Assembly (NCBI RefSeq): GCF_036227605.1
Contig: NZ_CP109487.1
Location: 8,171,001 to 8,235,000, forward strand
Origin: Streptomyces sp. NBC_01439
GTDB taxonomy: Bacteria > Actinomycetota > Actinomycetes > Streptomycetales > Streptomycetaceae
Reading direction: 5' to 3'
Length of the DNA stretch: 64,000 bases
The first letter of the stretch is position 1; the number at the start of each line of letters is the position of its first letter. Shown here one piece after another: positions 1-11,225 of this stretch. The position numbers and the translations under genes were made by a program. The notes beneath the pieces are model-generated. The model saw only the letters and a list, made by a program, of their open reading frames with translations. It made no database searches and was not told the DNA's origin.

Positions 1-1
1 G

Positions 2-1261
2 CGCCTCAAGGAGCTGGACGTCGACGACGCTCCGGACACCGGCGTCCGCCGACCCCTGGCTGCCCTGCTGAGTCTGCGCGAAGCCATGGCCGGCCGCGCG
101 GGCGAAGCCGTGAGCCTGGCTCGCACGGCCTTGGAACGAGGCGCCGACCCGATGTCCGACGCGTCCGTCGTCTACTACGACGCGGTCATTTCCCTGCGGG
201 CGGCCGGGGAGACGGAACTCGCGCTGGAGTACGCCGAAGCCGCCGTCGGTCAGGCCCGGGAACGTGCTTCGGTCCTCGGACACGTCCAGGCGATCGGTGT
301 GCGGGCGAGCATGCTGTGCGGGCTCGGACGCCTGCTGGACAGTCAGGCCGACGCCCTCTCGGCCCTGGCGCAACTGCAGGGGATCGGCATCGGCCCGTCC
401 CACAGCTTCGCCGTATTCGCCACGGCGACCCTGATGGAGTCCCTGGTCAGACAGGGCAGGCCCGACGAGGCCGAGGAGCTGCTCCAACGCGCCGATCTCG
501 CGGGCGAACTGAACTCCAACTGGGTCAACGACTACGTCCTCATGGTCCGCGGACGACTGCGGGTCGCCCAGGGCAGGCTGGACAAGGCCCTCGCCGACTT
601 CCTGCTGTGCGGGGAACGGGCCGGCGCCCGCGGTACCTCCGGCCCGGGCTTCCACCCCTGGCGCTCCGAGGCGGCACTGGTCCACACGGAGCTGCGGCAG
701 GGCGATGCGGCCCGAGCGCTGGCCGAAGCGGAGCTGGCGCTCGCCCACGGCTGGGGGACGCCGGAGACGGTGGGCACGGCCCTGCGCGCCATGGGCCTCG
801 TCACCGGCGGACCGGAGGGGCTGGAACTGCTTCGCGAGGCCGTGGAAACCCTGCGAGGTACACCGGCGCGGGTACGGTTCGCCCAGGCCCTCGCCGACTT
901 CGGCGTTCTGGCCCGGAAGGCCGGGCGGCTGCCCGAGGCCCGCGCCTGCCTGCAGGAGGCCGCCAGCGTCGCCCACGAGTGTGGTGCGACGCCGGTGACC
1001 GATCTGGCGCTCGCGGAGCTGCGGGCGGTCGGGGACCGCCCGCGCACACGGACCTTCCAGGGGGCGGCCGCCCTGACACCCACGGAGCGGAGGGTCACGG
1101 AACTCGCTGTCCAGGGCATGACCAACCGCGAAATCGCCCAGCGGCTGTACGTAGGTCTGCGCACCGTCGAGGCGCACCTCACCAGTTCCTACGGCAAGCT
1201 CGCCATCGACGGCCGCTCTGGGCTTGCGCACGCGCTGGCTGCGGCGTCGTGCGGTCCGTGA
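2..1261 (+). CDS. LuxR-family transcriptional regulator, C-terminal part (5' truncated by the window)
   Basis: The reading frame is open from base 2, so the true start lies upstream of the window; the first internal ATG, at 86, is not a convincing start. About 330 residues of Leu/Ala-rich helical repeats (TPR-like) lead to a C-terminal LuxR/GerE helix-turn-helix with the signature LTPTERRVTELAVQG, then MTNREIAQRLYVGLRTVEAH. This layout matches large LuxR (LAL/MalT-type) regulators, in which an N-terminal AAA ATPase (outside the window) and TPR-like repeats control the DNA-binding domain. The target genes are unknown. A strong hairpin lies just after the stop codon. Confidence 0.88.
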   Translation, partial: RLKELDVDDAPDTGVRRPLAALLSLREAMAGRAGEAVSLARTALERGADPMSDASVVYYDAVISLRAAGETELALEYAEAAVGQARERASVLGHVQAIGVRASMLCGLGRLLDSQADALSALAQLQGIGIGPSHSFAVFATATLMESLVRQGRPDEAEELLQRADLAGELNSNWVNDYVLMVRGRLRVAQGRLDKALADFLLCGERAGARGTSGPGFHPWRSEAALVHTELRQGDAARALAEAELALAHGWGTPETVGTALRAMGLVTGGPEGLELLREAVETLRGTPARVRFAQALADFGVLARKAGRLPEARACLQEAASVAHECGATPVTDLALAELRAVGDRPRTRTFQGAAALTPTERRVTELAVQGMTNREIAQRLYVGLRTVEAHLTSSYGKLAIDGRSGLAHALAAASCGP

Positions 1262-1272
1262 CGCCGTAATGT

Positions 1273-1303
1273 CCGCCCCGCAAGGTCAGTTCTTGCGGGG
1301 CGG
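1273..1303 (+). terminator. Hairpin terminator after the LuxR gene
   Basis: A perfect 12-bp inverted repeat (1273-1284 against 1292-1303) with a 7-base loop begins 12 bases after the stop. There is no U tract, which is usual for actinobacterial terminators. Confidence 0.7.
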
Positions 1304-1412
1304 CGTCGACGAATAGGACCTACGTCGCGGGCAAGCCCGTCACCCGGCCCCGAACGGGCCCCGGAGCGAGTCCGGCAGCGGCGCCCCGACGGTCAGGGTC
1401 AGGCGTCCCGGA

Positions 1413-1628
1413 TCAGTAGCGCCCCTTCCAGCCCTGCGCGAGGGTCGTGACCCCGCCGGAGTTCCGCTCGTCCGCGACCTTGCCGTCCTCCTGCGCCGTC
1501 GCGACGGCAACGCTGCCCAGAAGGGCGAGGCCACCGCAGGCCAGCATGATCCCGATGCGTGCCGGGGTCGAGAGGCCGCGCGTCTGCGGGGCGGGAACAA
1601 CGACGAGCTGATCGTTCTGTGAATTCAC
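1413..1628 (-). CDS. Small single-pass membrane protein, unknown function
   Basis: A protein of about 71 residues read from a GTG at 1628, chosen because AGGAGA sits a few bases upstream; an ATG further upstream (1703) has no such site. A polar N-terminus (NSQNDQLVVV) is followed by a hydrophobic stretch (ARIGIMLACGGLALLGSVAVA) that could be a membrane anchor or uncleaved signal, then a charged external tail ending WKGRY. I do not recognise a family. It stands alone between a terminator and a transposase remnant. Confidence 0.5.
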   Translation of the reverse strand: MNSQNDQLVVVPAPQTRGLSTPARIGIMLACGGLALLGSVAVATAQEDGKVADERNSGGVTTLAQGWKGRY

Positions 1629-1858
1629 GATGTCTCCTGATCCTTCATGGGGCTGCGCAGGGATTCCGGCGCGGCTGTTCAACATCAACAGAGACGGGAG
1701 CACCGCGACAACCGAAGTTCCCGGTACGGGACGAAGGTGTGCGGTAACGGCTCACTGACCCCACGGTGCCCACCCCGAGGACCCTCGGTCCCTCCCGCAT
1801 TCCCGCACGCCTGTCGCCCGGCCCCGGTCCGGGCCCGCGCCGAACACCGGCGGGTGCG

Positions 1859-1972
1859 GTCCGCGTCGAGTACGCCTTCGCCCACATGAAGATCGGGAAG
1901 ATCCTCCGCGGCTGCCGTCAGAAGGGCGACGACCTCCAGCACGCCCTCCAGGCAGTAGCCACCATGCACAGC
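1859..1972 (+). pseudogene. Remnant of an IS5-type (DDE_Tnp_4-like) transposase C-terminus
   Basis: About 38 residues in one frame (VRVEYAFAHMKIGKILRGC, then RQKGDDLQHALQAVATMHS) closely resemble the C-terminal block of IS5-type transposases. There the pattern RVEHAFARMK-WKILRDCR-KGDGVHHAMLGIARLHN carries the catalytic Glu. Nothing upstream matches the rest of a transposase and no inverted repeats are visible, so this is a fragment. The surrounding 1704-2182 interval has no other supportable gene. Family knowledge is from memory; a protein search of this piece would settle it. Confidence 0.6.
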
Positions 1973-2182
1973 CGCCGTTCCGTCCAGGACCGCATCCCCG
2001 CGGAGGGCATGGAGGTCTGGGCCTCCCCACCGCCGGCTCCGTGGCACACGTATGCGGCAACGGCGCCCGCTCCTGCCACCGGCGTCGCCTCGGCCGGCCA
2101 CCCGCGTCGCCTCGGCCGACGCCCGCCCCGTCGGCCCCACGCCCGGTGAACCGGCCGAACCGCCCGCCAGCCGGGGCACCGC

Positions 2183-5059
2183 TCAGGTGTGGTCGAGAAT
2201 GGCCCGAGCCCGCTGCTCACCCGCGCCGTCACCGAGTTCCGCCAGCGCGGCCAGCGCCTGCCGCGCGAACGGACGGGCCTCTTCCAGCCGGCTGGCGTCC
2301 GTCAGCGCCGAGGCGCAGGACAGCAATGTGTGGGCGTGCTGGGTCCGCATCCCGCCGGCCTCGCACAACTCGAGAGCCTCGTGGTACTCCGCCATGGCCT
2401 CGCCGTGCCGTCCCAGTGCGGCCAATGCCTCACCCAGAGCGCGACGGGCGAGCGCCGCACAGGCGGGACTCTCGGCCTCGAGGCAGCTCGCCAGAGCGTC
2501 CCGGGCGGCCTCGAGCGCCTCCTTGGGCCGGTCGTCTGCCAGGTACGCCCGCACAAGTCCGAACTCGCACTGGGCGGCCACACCGAACTCCCCGATCCGG
2601 CGGGACATGGCCTGCCCGCGGCGGAAGTGCGTGATCGCCTCCTCCAGGCCGCCCGGCCGCACCGCGGCCACCATCCCCATGACGTGCACCAGGCGGTGGG
2701 CCAGCAACTGCTGTGGCGGACCCGGGGTCTCAAGGGCGCGGAGGGCCAGCTCCCGTGCCTCTTCGTGCCGCCCGGTGCGAGCGCAGGCGATGGCCGCGAC
2801 GACACAGCAGAAGACCTCGGCCATGCTCTCACCGTGCCGCGAGGCGGCGTCCAGCAACTTGCGGGCCTGGCCCTCCAGCACATTCCACGGCAGACACAGG
2901 TCGGTGTACGGCATGAGCAGCACCAGCAGACTAGCCAAGGTCCGGGTGTCCTGTGCGCCGACCGGCCGGTGGGGGTGGTCGATGATCTGGCCGGCGACGG
3001 CGAGCATGGCCCCGAGCTCGTTGATCACCCACTGCTGTGCGTGGGACGCGTCCGGGAGAACCGGACCGCCCGGCAGGTCCTGCCGGTCGGCCGCGGCGGG
3101 CAGCCGGCTGTGGGGCCACTCCGCCCGCAGCGCGGCCGCCATGCCGGAGAGGTGGAAGCCGGCGGTCCGACTCAGGGCCTCACGCCGGACCTCCGAGTCG
3201 TCGCTCTCCAGTGTCCGGTGGCGGGCGAACAGCCGTAGGAGATCGTGGTAGCGGTAGCGGCCGGGGTCACCCGGTTCCAGCAGCCCGACATGGGCCAGGT
3301 CGTCCAGGACGGCCTCGGCCGCGCGCGGCTCACACTGCAGGACCGCCGCGGCGACGGCCGACGACACATCGGTGATCTCGGGAATCGCCAACAACCGGAA
3401 GGCCCGTGCCTGGTCGGCGTCCAGCGCCGAGTAGCCCAGCCGGAAGACGTGCTCGACGGCCAGGTCTCCGCTCTCCAGCTCGCTGAGCCGCTGCCCGGGG
3501 TCGCCGAGCCGGGACGCCACGAACGACAAGGACCAGCGAGGCCGCGCCGCCAAGCGGGTGCCGACGATGCGCACGGCCAGGGGGAGCGTGCCGCACGCGT
3601 GCACCAGGTCCTGTGTCGCCTGCGGCTCCCGACGGCACCGGTCGGCACCCACTATCCGCTCCAGCAGGCTGCGTGCGTCCCGCTCGCTGAGCGGCTCCAG
3701 CACGGTGCGGCCGGCCGCGGGCAGGAAGATCAGCGGATTCCGGCTGGTGACCAGAACGGCGGACCCGGACGTGCCCGGCAGCAGAGCGTCCACCTGGCGC
3801 GTGTCGGCCGCGTTGTCCAGCAGCAGGAGCAGGCGCCGATCGGCCAGCCAGGAACGGTACAGCGCGGTGCGCTCGTCGCGGTCACGCGGAACGCTTCCCG
3901 GCGCGACGCCCAGCGCCCGGAGGAACAGCTCCTGGACATCGTACGGATCCACGGCCTCCCGTCCGGCTCCCCGCAGATCGGCATAGAGCTGGCCGCCGGG
4001 GAAACGATCACGCACGGCGTGGGCGGCGTGAACGGCCAGGGCGGTCTTCCCCACACCGCCCATGCCGTGGATCATGCAGACGACGGGCGCAGTGCCCCGC
4101 CCCGGAGCTCCGCCGACGAGGGCGGCGCTTACGCTTGCCACCTCCTCCTCGCGACCGGTGAAGTCGGGCGTGTCCGGGGGGAGCTGAGCAGGCCGCGGCC
4201 AGGCCGGACGCGTCTGTCCGCCGGATCCGGCCTGCTCGCCCGTCCGCTCGCCGGCCGGCGGGGACGCCGCCTCCGGCGGCGACGGCAATGACGACGGTGC
4301 CGACAGGGCGGGATCGGCTTCGAGGATGCGCTGGTGCAACCCGGCCAGAGCGGGTCCGGGGTCGACTCCCAGTTCCTCGGCCAGTAGCCTCCTGGCCGCC
4401 GCGAACGCGGCCAGCGCCTCACCCTGCCGGTCGCATCGGTACAGCGCCACCATCTGCAGCGCACGCAGGCCCTCGCGCAGCGGGTGCTCGTCCGCCAGCG
4501 CGGTCAGCTCGGTGACGGCCCGGGCATGCAGTCCGAGGTGGAGCTCCAGTTCCAGCCGGGTCTCGGTCAGGACCAGCCGGTATTCCGAAAGGCGGTCGCG
4601 ATGCCGCTCCGCGTACTCACCGGGGACCCCCGTCAGCGGGGCACCGTCCCACAAGCCCTCCGCCCGGCTCAGCAGGCGGGTGGCAGACGCCAGATCGCCC
4701 CGTGCCCTGGCAGCCTCCGCCTCGGCGCCCAGCTCTTCGGCCTCGGCGACGTCCAACGCCCGGGCGTTCAGCCTCAGCGCGTAGCCCCCTGCCCGGGAGA
4801 CCAGTACCTCCGGTGCGCCGGATCCGGTCTCCAGCGCGGTCCGCAGCCGCGAGACGTGGTTGCGCAGGGCGGCGGGAGCGCTGGCCGGGGGATGCGCCCC
4901 CCAGACGTCCTGGACCAGTTCGGCCGAAGAGGCGACGCGGCCGCGCCTTAGCGCCAGCGCGGCCAGGACGGCACGCTGCTGCGCAGATCCCGTCTCCAGC
5001 TCACGTTGACCCCGCCATGCCCGGAGCGGCCCGAGTACCGCGATCCGTAGCCCGCCCAT
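2183..5059 (-). CDS. AfsR-type SARP regulator (BTAD + NB-ARC + TPR)
   Basis: A 958-residue regulator. The N-terminus (GGLRIAVLGPLRAWRG, then SAQQRAVLAALAL) is an OmpR-like winged helix followed by a bacterial transcriptional activation domain to about residue 250. After a Pro/Ala linker come a P-loop (GMGGVGKT, about residues 331-338), an NB-ARC core (LLLLLDNAADT, LVTSRN) and C-terminal TPR-like repeats. This is the AfsR architecture: an ATP-responsive activator of secondary metabolism or development. Start: ATG at 5059 with GGTGGA eight bases upstream. The frame stays open to 5788 but that extension lies antisense to osmC and was rejected. No serine/threonine kinase gene is adjacent. Confidence 0.88.
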   Translation of the reverse strand: MGGLRIAVLGPLRAWRGQRELETGSAQQRAVLAALALRRGRVASSAELVQDVWGAHPPASAPAALRNHVSRLRTALETGSGAPEVLVSRAGGYALRLNARALDVAEAEELGAEAEAARARGDLASATRLLSRAEGLWDGAPLTGVPGEYAERHRDRLSEYRLVLTETRLELELHLGLHARAVTELTALADEHPLREGLRALQMVALYRCDRQGEALAAFAAARRLLAEELGVDPGPALAGLHQRILEADPALSAPSSLPSPPEAASPPAGERTGEQAGSGGQTRPAWPRPAQLPPDTPDFTGREEEVASVSAALVGGAPGRGTAPVVCMIHGMGGVGKTALAVHAAHAVRDRFPGGQLYADLRGAGREAVDPYDVQELFLRALGVAPGSVPRDRDERTALYRSWLADRRLLLLLDNAADTRQVDALLPGTSGSAVLVTSRNPLIFLPAAGRTVLEPLSERDARSLLERIVGADRCRREPQATQDLVHACGTLPLAVRIVGTRLAARPRWSLSFVASRLGDPGQRLSELESGDLAVEHVFRLGYSALDADQARAFRLLAIPEITDVSSAVAAAVLQCEPRAAEAVLDDLAHVGLLEPGDPGRYRYHDLLRLFARHRTLESDDSEVRREALSRTAGFHLSGMAAALRAEWPHSRLPAAADRQDLPGGPVLPDASHAQQWVINELGAMLAVAGQIIDHPHRPVGAQDTRTLASLLVLLMPYTDLCLPWNVLEGQARKLLDAASRHGESMAEVFCCVVAAIACARTGRHEEARELALRALETPGPPQQLLAHRLVHVMGMVAAVRPGGLEEAITHFRRGQAMSRRIGEFGVAAQCEFGLVRAYLADDRPKEALEAARDALASCLEAESPACAALARRALGEALAALGRHGEAMAEYHEALELCEAGGMRTQHAHTLLSCASALTDASRLEEARPFARQALAALAELGDGAGEQRARAILDHT

Positions 5060-5297
5060 AGTGCTGTTCCACCGTTCCCGTCCACGGCTCGGGCCGAGGA
5101 TCCGATGGTGGTCACCTGCTGAACGGCCGATTCCGAGCCACCATGGTCCCACCGCCGTGCGGGCGGGCAGCCCACGGGCCGGGCCGATCGTGCCGTCCCC
5201 CGGGAGGCCCACGCAGCCGGCCACGCAGAACGGTGGCGGTGACCGGCGCCCGGGACACCGCCCGGACGGCCGTGCTACGGCGTCGAGCAGCGCCGGC

Positions 5298-5340
5298 GTG
5301 CCCGTCCCGGGCCGCGGTGAGCGCGGCCCGGGACGGGCAC
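5298..5340 (-). terminator. Strong hairpin terminator after osmC
   Basis: A perfect 19-bp inverted repeat (5298-5316 against 5322-5340) with a 5-base loop sits 6 bases downstream of the osmC stop codon. It also insulates osmC from the AfsR-type gene, which runs in the same direction. Confidence 0.85.
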
Positions 5341-5346
5341 GGGCCG

Positions 5347-5775
5347 TCAGCCCAGCCGGGCGGAGGCCAGGGTGATGGGAACGCCGCCGAGCGCCTGGCT
5401 GACGGGGCAGTTGCGCCGGGCCTCCTCGGCCGCCGCCGCGAAGTCCTCCGCCGACAGGCCCGGCACGGATCCGCGTACGGTCAATGCGATGCCGGTGATC
5501 CCGGTACCCGGCTCGAAGGTCACCTCTGCCTGCGTCTCCAGCGACTCGGGCGCCGTACCCGCCTCGGACAGCCCGTGCGAGAGCGCCATGCAGTAACAGG
5601 AGGCATGCGCCGCAGCGATGAACTCCTCGGGACTGGTCACCCCCTCCGGCTGCCCGGCGCGGGCGGGCCACGACACCGGGTACGAGCCGACGCCGGACGA
5701 CGCCAGCGTCACCTCGCCTGCCCCTTCGATCAGCGATCCCTTCCACACGGTGGACGCGGTACGAGTGGTGCCCAT
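5347..5775 (-). CDS. osmC: OsmC/Ohr-family peroxiredoxin
   Basis: 142 residues, the usual OsmC length. These thiol peroxidases reduce organic hydroperoxides in the cytoplasm. The two reactive cysteines lie in AAHASCYCMALSHGL and in RRNCPVSQAL; the GITGIALTVRG strand is also typical. Start: ATG at 5775 with GGAGG six bases upstream (a longer ORF reaches 5817). Single gene, transcribed toward a strong terminator and divergent from acetyl-CoA synthetase. Confidence 0.9.
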   Translation of the reverse strand: MGTTRTASTVWKGSLIEGAGEVTLASSGVGSYPVSWPARAGQPEGVTSPEEFIAAAHASCYCMALSHGLSEAGTAPESLETQAEVTFEPGTGITGIALTVRGSVPGLSAEDFAAAAEEARRNCPVSQALGGVPITLASARLG

Positions 5776-6227
5776 GAGGTTCCTCCAAGGGTGATGATTA
5801 TGAGATGGGCGGGACACGCCGCCGCACGCCGATGGGACCGGTCCGTGGGACGGCTCCCCGGCGACGTACTGACCGCACGCTCCGCCTGGGGCCCGAGATG
5901 GCGATCACAGCAGAGCCACGGGGCAGTTGGCCAGCGAAAACAGGTGCTCACACAAACTCCTCGGCCGACCCGGCCCACTCCTTCGGTCCGCACCGTCACG
6001 GTGCAACGGGACACCACGGCCGACGCCGGGCCGCTCGGAAGACCAGCGACGATCCGCAGCCAGACAGCGGCCGGCCTGCCACCGACAACTTTGCTCTGCA
6101 GCACCGAAAGACCGGCCTTCGGAGCCCGGCTGGCAGGCCATGATCGAACCGTGCCGCCGTCCGCCCCGCGTTCGTCGGGGCGGGCGCGGGGCACACGCAC
6201 CACGAACGGGTCCAGAAGGAGAATCTG
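5776..6227. other. Divergent intergenic region between osmC and acs
   Basis: About 450 bases without a supportable gene; both flanking genes read outward, so it must hold both promoters. No clear -10/-35 pair or repeat stood out. Several ORFs cross it but have no ribosome sites and lack the codon bias of the neighbours. Confidence 0.5.
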
Positions 6228-8189
<1,962 letters not shown>

Positions 8190-8198
8190 TCCACCGGC

Positions 8199-8229
8199 GC
8201 CGCCCGCGCGACGGCCACGCGCGGGCGGC
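8199..8229 (+). terminator. Hairpin terminator after acsA
   Basis: A perfect 12-bp inverted repeat (8199-8210 against 8218-8229) with a 7-base loop starts ten bases after the acsA stop. Confidence 0.7.
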
Positions 8230-8805
8230 CTGCCACAAGAGACGGGCCCCGGCCGAACGCCGAGGACGGCTGCGACGGTCCACCGTGCACCGTGTTACCG
8301 CGGCCCGTCCCGAGCGCGCCGCGAATCCGCCCCGGTGACGGCAGCAGCCCGCCCGTCCCGTGGCGGAAGGCACTCATCGGTACGACAGTGCTGGCCGCCG
8401 GTCCCCTCGCAGTCCAGGCTCACGGCTAGCAGCTGGACGTTCACTCCGCCTGTCTGCCACCGGCGTTGGCGGGATTCGCAGACGTATGGCCCCGAGCAAT
8501 CTCCGCTGGCGAAAACCACCTCGGAGGCTGGGTCGCACCCCGACCGACACGCCCAACCGCAAGATCCGAACGTCAAGTCCCACAGCATCCCGCCCACAGG
8601 CAGGAGGCCCGGGGGCTCGGCGTGCTGGCGGATGCCGGACCCCCCGCCCGTCTTCCGCCGTCGCACCGTCACAAGGCACGCAGGGCCAAGTCCTTGTGCC
8701 GGGACCCCAGGCAGTAGCCCCCGCGTCGGCCCGAGGCCGCCACCCTCGTCCGACAAGGTGCGCACAGCGCCACCCCCTGCCCCGCCACACGAGCCGAGGA
8801 CAACC
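8230..8805. other. Intergenic region with no recognised gene
   Basis: About 575 bases between the acsA terminator and the GNAT gene. ORFs on both strands cross it, but none has a plausible ribosome site plus a recognisable protein. I see no repeat or RNA gene. It marks the left edge of the accessory block. Confidence 0.4.
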
Positions 8806-9345
8806 GTGCCCACCCACGCCCTCTACGCTGCCAAACCCATCGCCTCGCACACCGTGCCCTGGACCTATGAGCACGCTGCTACCCAGACGACCACGAGACC
8901 CGCCACACTCGCCGACTACGACGCCGTCAACCAGCTTCACAACCGCAGCTCCCTGGCATCGCGCTTCGCCCGATACCAGAGCGCCCGCCGCGACCTTCGC
9001 TTCGCAGAGTGGAGCCACCTCACCAACCCGGACCGGGCCAGCTCATGGGTCTCCCACCCGCGGCACAGCCCCCACGACGTCGTGGCCACGATGAACCTTG
9101 TCCGCACCACGGACTCCAGCACGGCCGAGCTCGGCCTTCTCATCGAAGACGGCTGGCAGGGGCGCGGGCTCGGAACGGCACTCGCAGCGCAGGCACGCGC
9201 GACGGCCCGGAACCTCGGATGCTCCTCCCTGGTCATCGTGACGGGTGCGGACAACGTTCGAATGCTCAAGATCATGCGCGGGCTCGGAGCCACACCCGCT
9301 CGGACGGGCGGCACAACCCTCGCCTTCTCCCTCCCGGTGGCGTGA
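8806..9345 (+). CDS. GNAT-family N-acetyltransferase
   Basis: 179 residues from a GTG at 8806, chosen for GAGGA seven bases upstream; the ORF extends further 5' without a protein-like sequence. The acetyl-CoA site is visible as LGLLIEDGWQGRGLGTALA (the V/I-x-x-x-x-Q-x-x-G-x-G/A motif A), followed by NVRMLKIMRGLGA near the end. The N-terminal 35 residues are not part of the domain. Substrate unknown: it could acetylate a small molecule, a protein terminus or an antibiotic. The IS630-type element begins 24 bases after the stop. Confidence 0.8.
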   Translation: MPTHALYAAKPIASHTVPWTYEHAATQTTTRPATLADYDAVNQLHNRSSLASRFARYQSARRDLRFAEWSHLTNPDRASSWVSHPRHSPHDVVATMNLVRTTDSSTAELGLLIEDGWQGRGLGTALAAQARATARNLGCSSLVIVTGADNVRMLKIMRGLGATPARTGGTTLAFSLPVA

Positions 9346-9369
9346 GCCCGTGCCGCACGGCACCGTCTA

Positions 9370-10609
9370 GTGCTGTGACCGCATAGGTTCACCGGGTTGC
9401 TCGTTGTGCTGGTTGGAAGTGTTGACGCTTCCAACCAGCAGGGGAGGCGGGATGGCACCACCGGTCAAGGTCCGGAGGCTGACGGAGCAGGAGGGGCGGA
9501 AGCTTCAGCAGACTGTGCGGCGGGGCAGCACGACCTCGGTGCGGTTTCGGCGGGCGATGATGCTTCTGGCCTCGGCCGGCGGCAGCACGGTCCCGGTGAT
9601 CGCCCGGCTGGTCCAGGCGGACGAGGACACCGTCCGGGACGTGATCCACCGCTTCAACGAGATCGGGCTCGCATGCCTCAACCCTCAGTGGGCGGGAGGC
9701 CGTCCTCGCCTGCTGAGCAGTGACGACGAGGACTTCGTCATCCAGACGGCCACCACCCGGCCCACCGTGCTGGGCAAGCCCTTCACCCGCTGGTCGGTCC
9801 GCAAACTGGTCGATCACCTCCGCAGGAACATAGCCCGGCCCGTCCGGATCGGCCGCGAGGCCCTGCGGTGCTTACTGGCCCGCCGCAGGATCACCTTCCA
9901 GCGGACGAAGACCTGGAAGGAATCCCCGGACCCGGCCTTCGACGCCAAGCTCGCCCGGATCGAGTACGCGGTCAACGAGCGTCCGGACCGCACGTTCGCC
10001 TTCGACGAGTTCGGGCCTCTCGGCATCCGCCCCATCGCCGGCTCCTGCGGGGCCGAACAGGGCCGCCCCCACCGGCTGCCTGCCACCTACCGCCGCACCC
10101 ACGGCATCACCTACTTCCACGGTTGCTACTCCGTCGGCGACGACAAGCTGTGGGGCGTCAACCATAGACGCAAAGGCATCGACCACATCTGGGCCGCTCT
10201 GCGGTCGATCCGAGCAGCCCGCCCGGACGGCGGCCCGATCTACGTGATCCTCGACAACCTCTCCGCCCACCTGAACTGGAAGATCCGCAGGTGGGCGGCC
10301 AGGAACAAGGTCGAGCTGTGCTTCACACCCACCTACGCATCCTGGGCCAACCCCATCGAGGCTCACTTCGGGCCGCTGCGGCAGTTCACCCTCGCCAACT
10401 CCCACCATCCGAACCACACCGTCCAGATCCGGGCCCTGCACGCCTACCTGCGCTGGCGCAACCAGAACGCCCGCCACCCCGACGTCCTGGCCGCCCAACG
10501 ACGCGAACGCGCACGCATCCGCAGCGAACGAGGTCTCCGCTGGGGCGGCAGGCCACTGCCGGCCGCAGCCTGATCGCCCGGACCTGGCAACCCATCCCGG
10601 GCACAGCAC
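9370..10609 (+). mobile_element. IS630-type insertion sequence (minimal element)
   Basis: A 1240-bp element flanked by TA dinucleotides (9368-9369 and 10610-10611), as expected for IS630/Tc1-mariner insertion at TA. The left end reads GTGCTGTGACCG inward; the right end, read inward on the minus strand, is GTGCTGTGCCCG. One complete transposase gene lies inside. A third copy of the end lies at 11255 and matches the left end better, so an outer unit of 9370-11255 is also possible. Confidence 0.75.
9452..10573 (+). CDS. IS630-family transposase
   Basis: 373 residues, apparently complete. An N-terminal HTH region (residues about 10-85) carries the GGRPR motif that closes the IS630 DNA-binding part. 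The catalytic core shows D185 (AFDEFG), D268 (VILDNLSAH) and E303 (WANPIEAHFGPL), giving the DDE triad with the short D-E spacing of the family. Start: ATG at 9452 after GGGAGG. It contains a TTA leucine codon (L141, bases 9872-9874), rare in Streptomyces and dependent on the bldA tRNA. With intact catalytic residues it may still be active. Confidence 0.92.
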   Translation: MAPPVKVRRLTEQEGRKLQQTVRRGSTTSVRFRRAMMLLASAGGSTVPVIARLVQADEDTVRDVIHRFNEIGLACLNPQWAGGRPRLLSSDDEDFVIQTATTRPTVLGKPFTRWSVRKLVDHLRRNIARPVRIGREALRCLLARRRITFQRTKTWKESPDPAFDAKLARIEYAVNERPDRTFAFDEFGPLGIRPIAGSCGAEQGRPHRLPATYRRTHGITYFHGCYSVGDDKLWGVNHRRKGIDHIWAALRSIRAARPDGGPIYVILDNLSAHLNWKIRRWAARNKVELCFTPTYASWANPIEAHFGPLRQFTLANSHHPNHTVQIRALHAYLRWRNQNARHPDVLAAQRRERARIRSERGLRWGGRPLPAAA

Positions 10610-11145
10610 TACATGTCGAAGGGTTCGTAGCGGGCGTCGCCTCCGGGCCAGGCGCGGTCCATGAACGGCGCCCGGTCGAGGCCGTCGAAGCAGCGCATCA
10701 GGAAGTCGGTGAAAGTGCCGCTGGTGCGGTACCACTCCGCGCATTCGCTGCCGACCACGATCTCCCAGTTGCCCGGATCTGGGTCGCTGGCCAGGAAGTA
10801 GTACTCGCTGTTGTGCTCGTCGTGGCCCCAGCGGATGAGCCCACCAGGGTCGGGGTGGAAGGGGAAGGGGTAGAGGTCCTCCCACCCTCCCCGTGCATCG
10901 CGCCAGGCCTCCAGGGACCAGAAGTCTTCGAGTTCGGCAGGGGCCATGGGACCAGTCGGCCGGTCGAGGTGGAGGTACCCGTCGAGGGTTCCGGGCCCGT
11001 ACACGGCCATGAAGGCCTTGTAGTCCGCGGGCAGCGTGACACCGAGGTGCTGTTCGGAGGCCTCCCAGACCTCTCGGCGCGGCCAGCCCCACGCCTCCTC
11101 CGGCTCCCCGAGCAGTGCCTGGAGGCGTTCCAATGCCGATGGCAT
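10609..11145 (-). CDS. SMI1/KNR4 (SUKH) family protein, 3' end formed by IS junction
   Basis: 178 residues from an ATG at 11145 preceded by GAGGGA. The fold is recognisable from ASEQHLGVTLPADYKAFMAVYG, the glycine-rich GGLIRWGHDEHNSEYYFL block and the ending RYEPFDM. SUKH proteins include immunity proteins for polymorphic toxins, nucleic-acid-degradation immunities and single-copy housekeeping proteins. No toxin gene is adjacent, so the partner is unknown. The stop codon TAG (bases 10609-10611) consists of the TA target site plus the first base of the IS end, so the natural C-terminus may have been lost; the visible domain looks nearly complete. Confidence 0.8.
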   Translation of the reverse strand: MPSALERLQALLGEPEEAWGWPRREVWEASEQHLGVTLPADYKAFMAVYGPGTLDGYLHLDRPTGPMAPAELEDFWSLEAWRDARGGWEDLYPFPFHPDPGGLIRWGHDEHNSEYYFLASDPDPGNWEIVVGSECAEWYRTSGTFTDFLMRCFDGLDRAPFMDRAWPGGDARYEPFDM

Positions 11146-11225
11146 GTCTTCCCTCGTCCCTGAGCTGTGACCGGCTGGGAACATCATCAGCCTCCCTCTG
11201 ACAACACCGAGCTGCCCAGCGTCCT

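Noticed and set aside
5060..5788. 5' extension of the AfsR-type ORF past ATG 5059
   Set aside because: It runs antisense to osmC and its strong terminator, and its peptide is not protein-like; the SARP domain begins at 5059.
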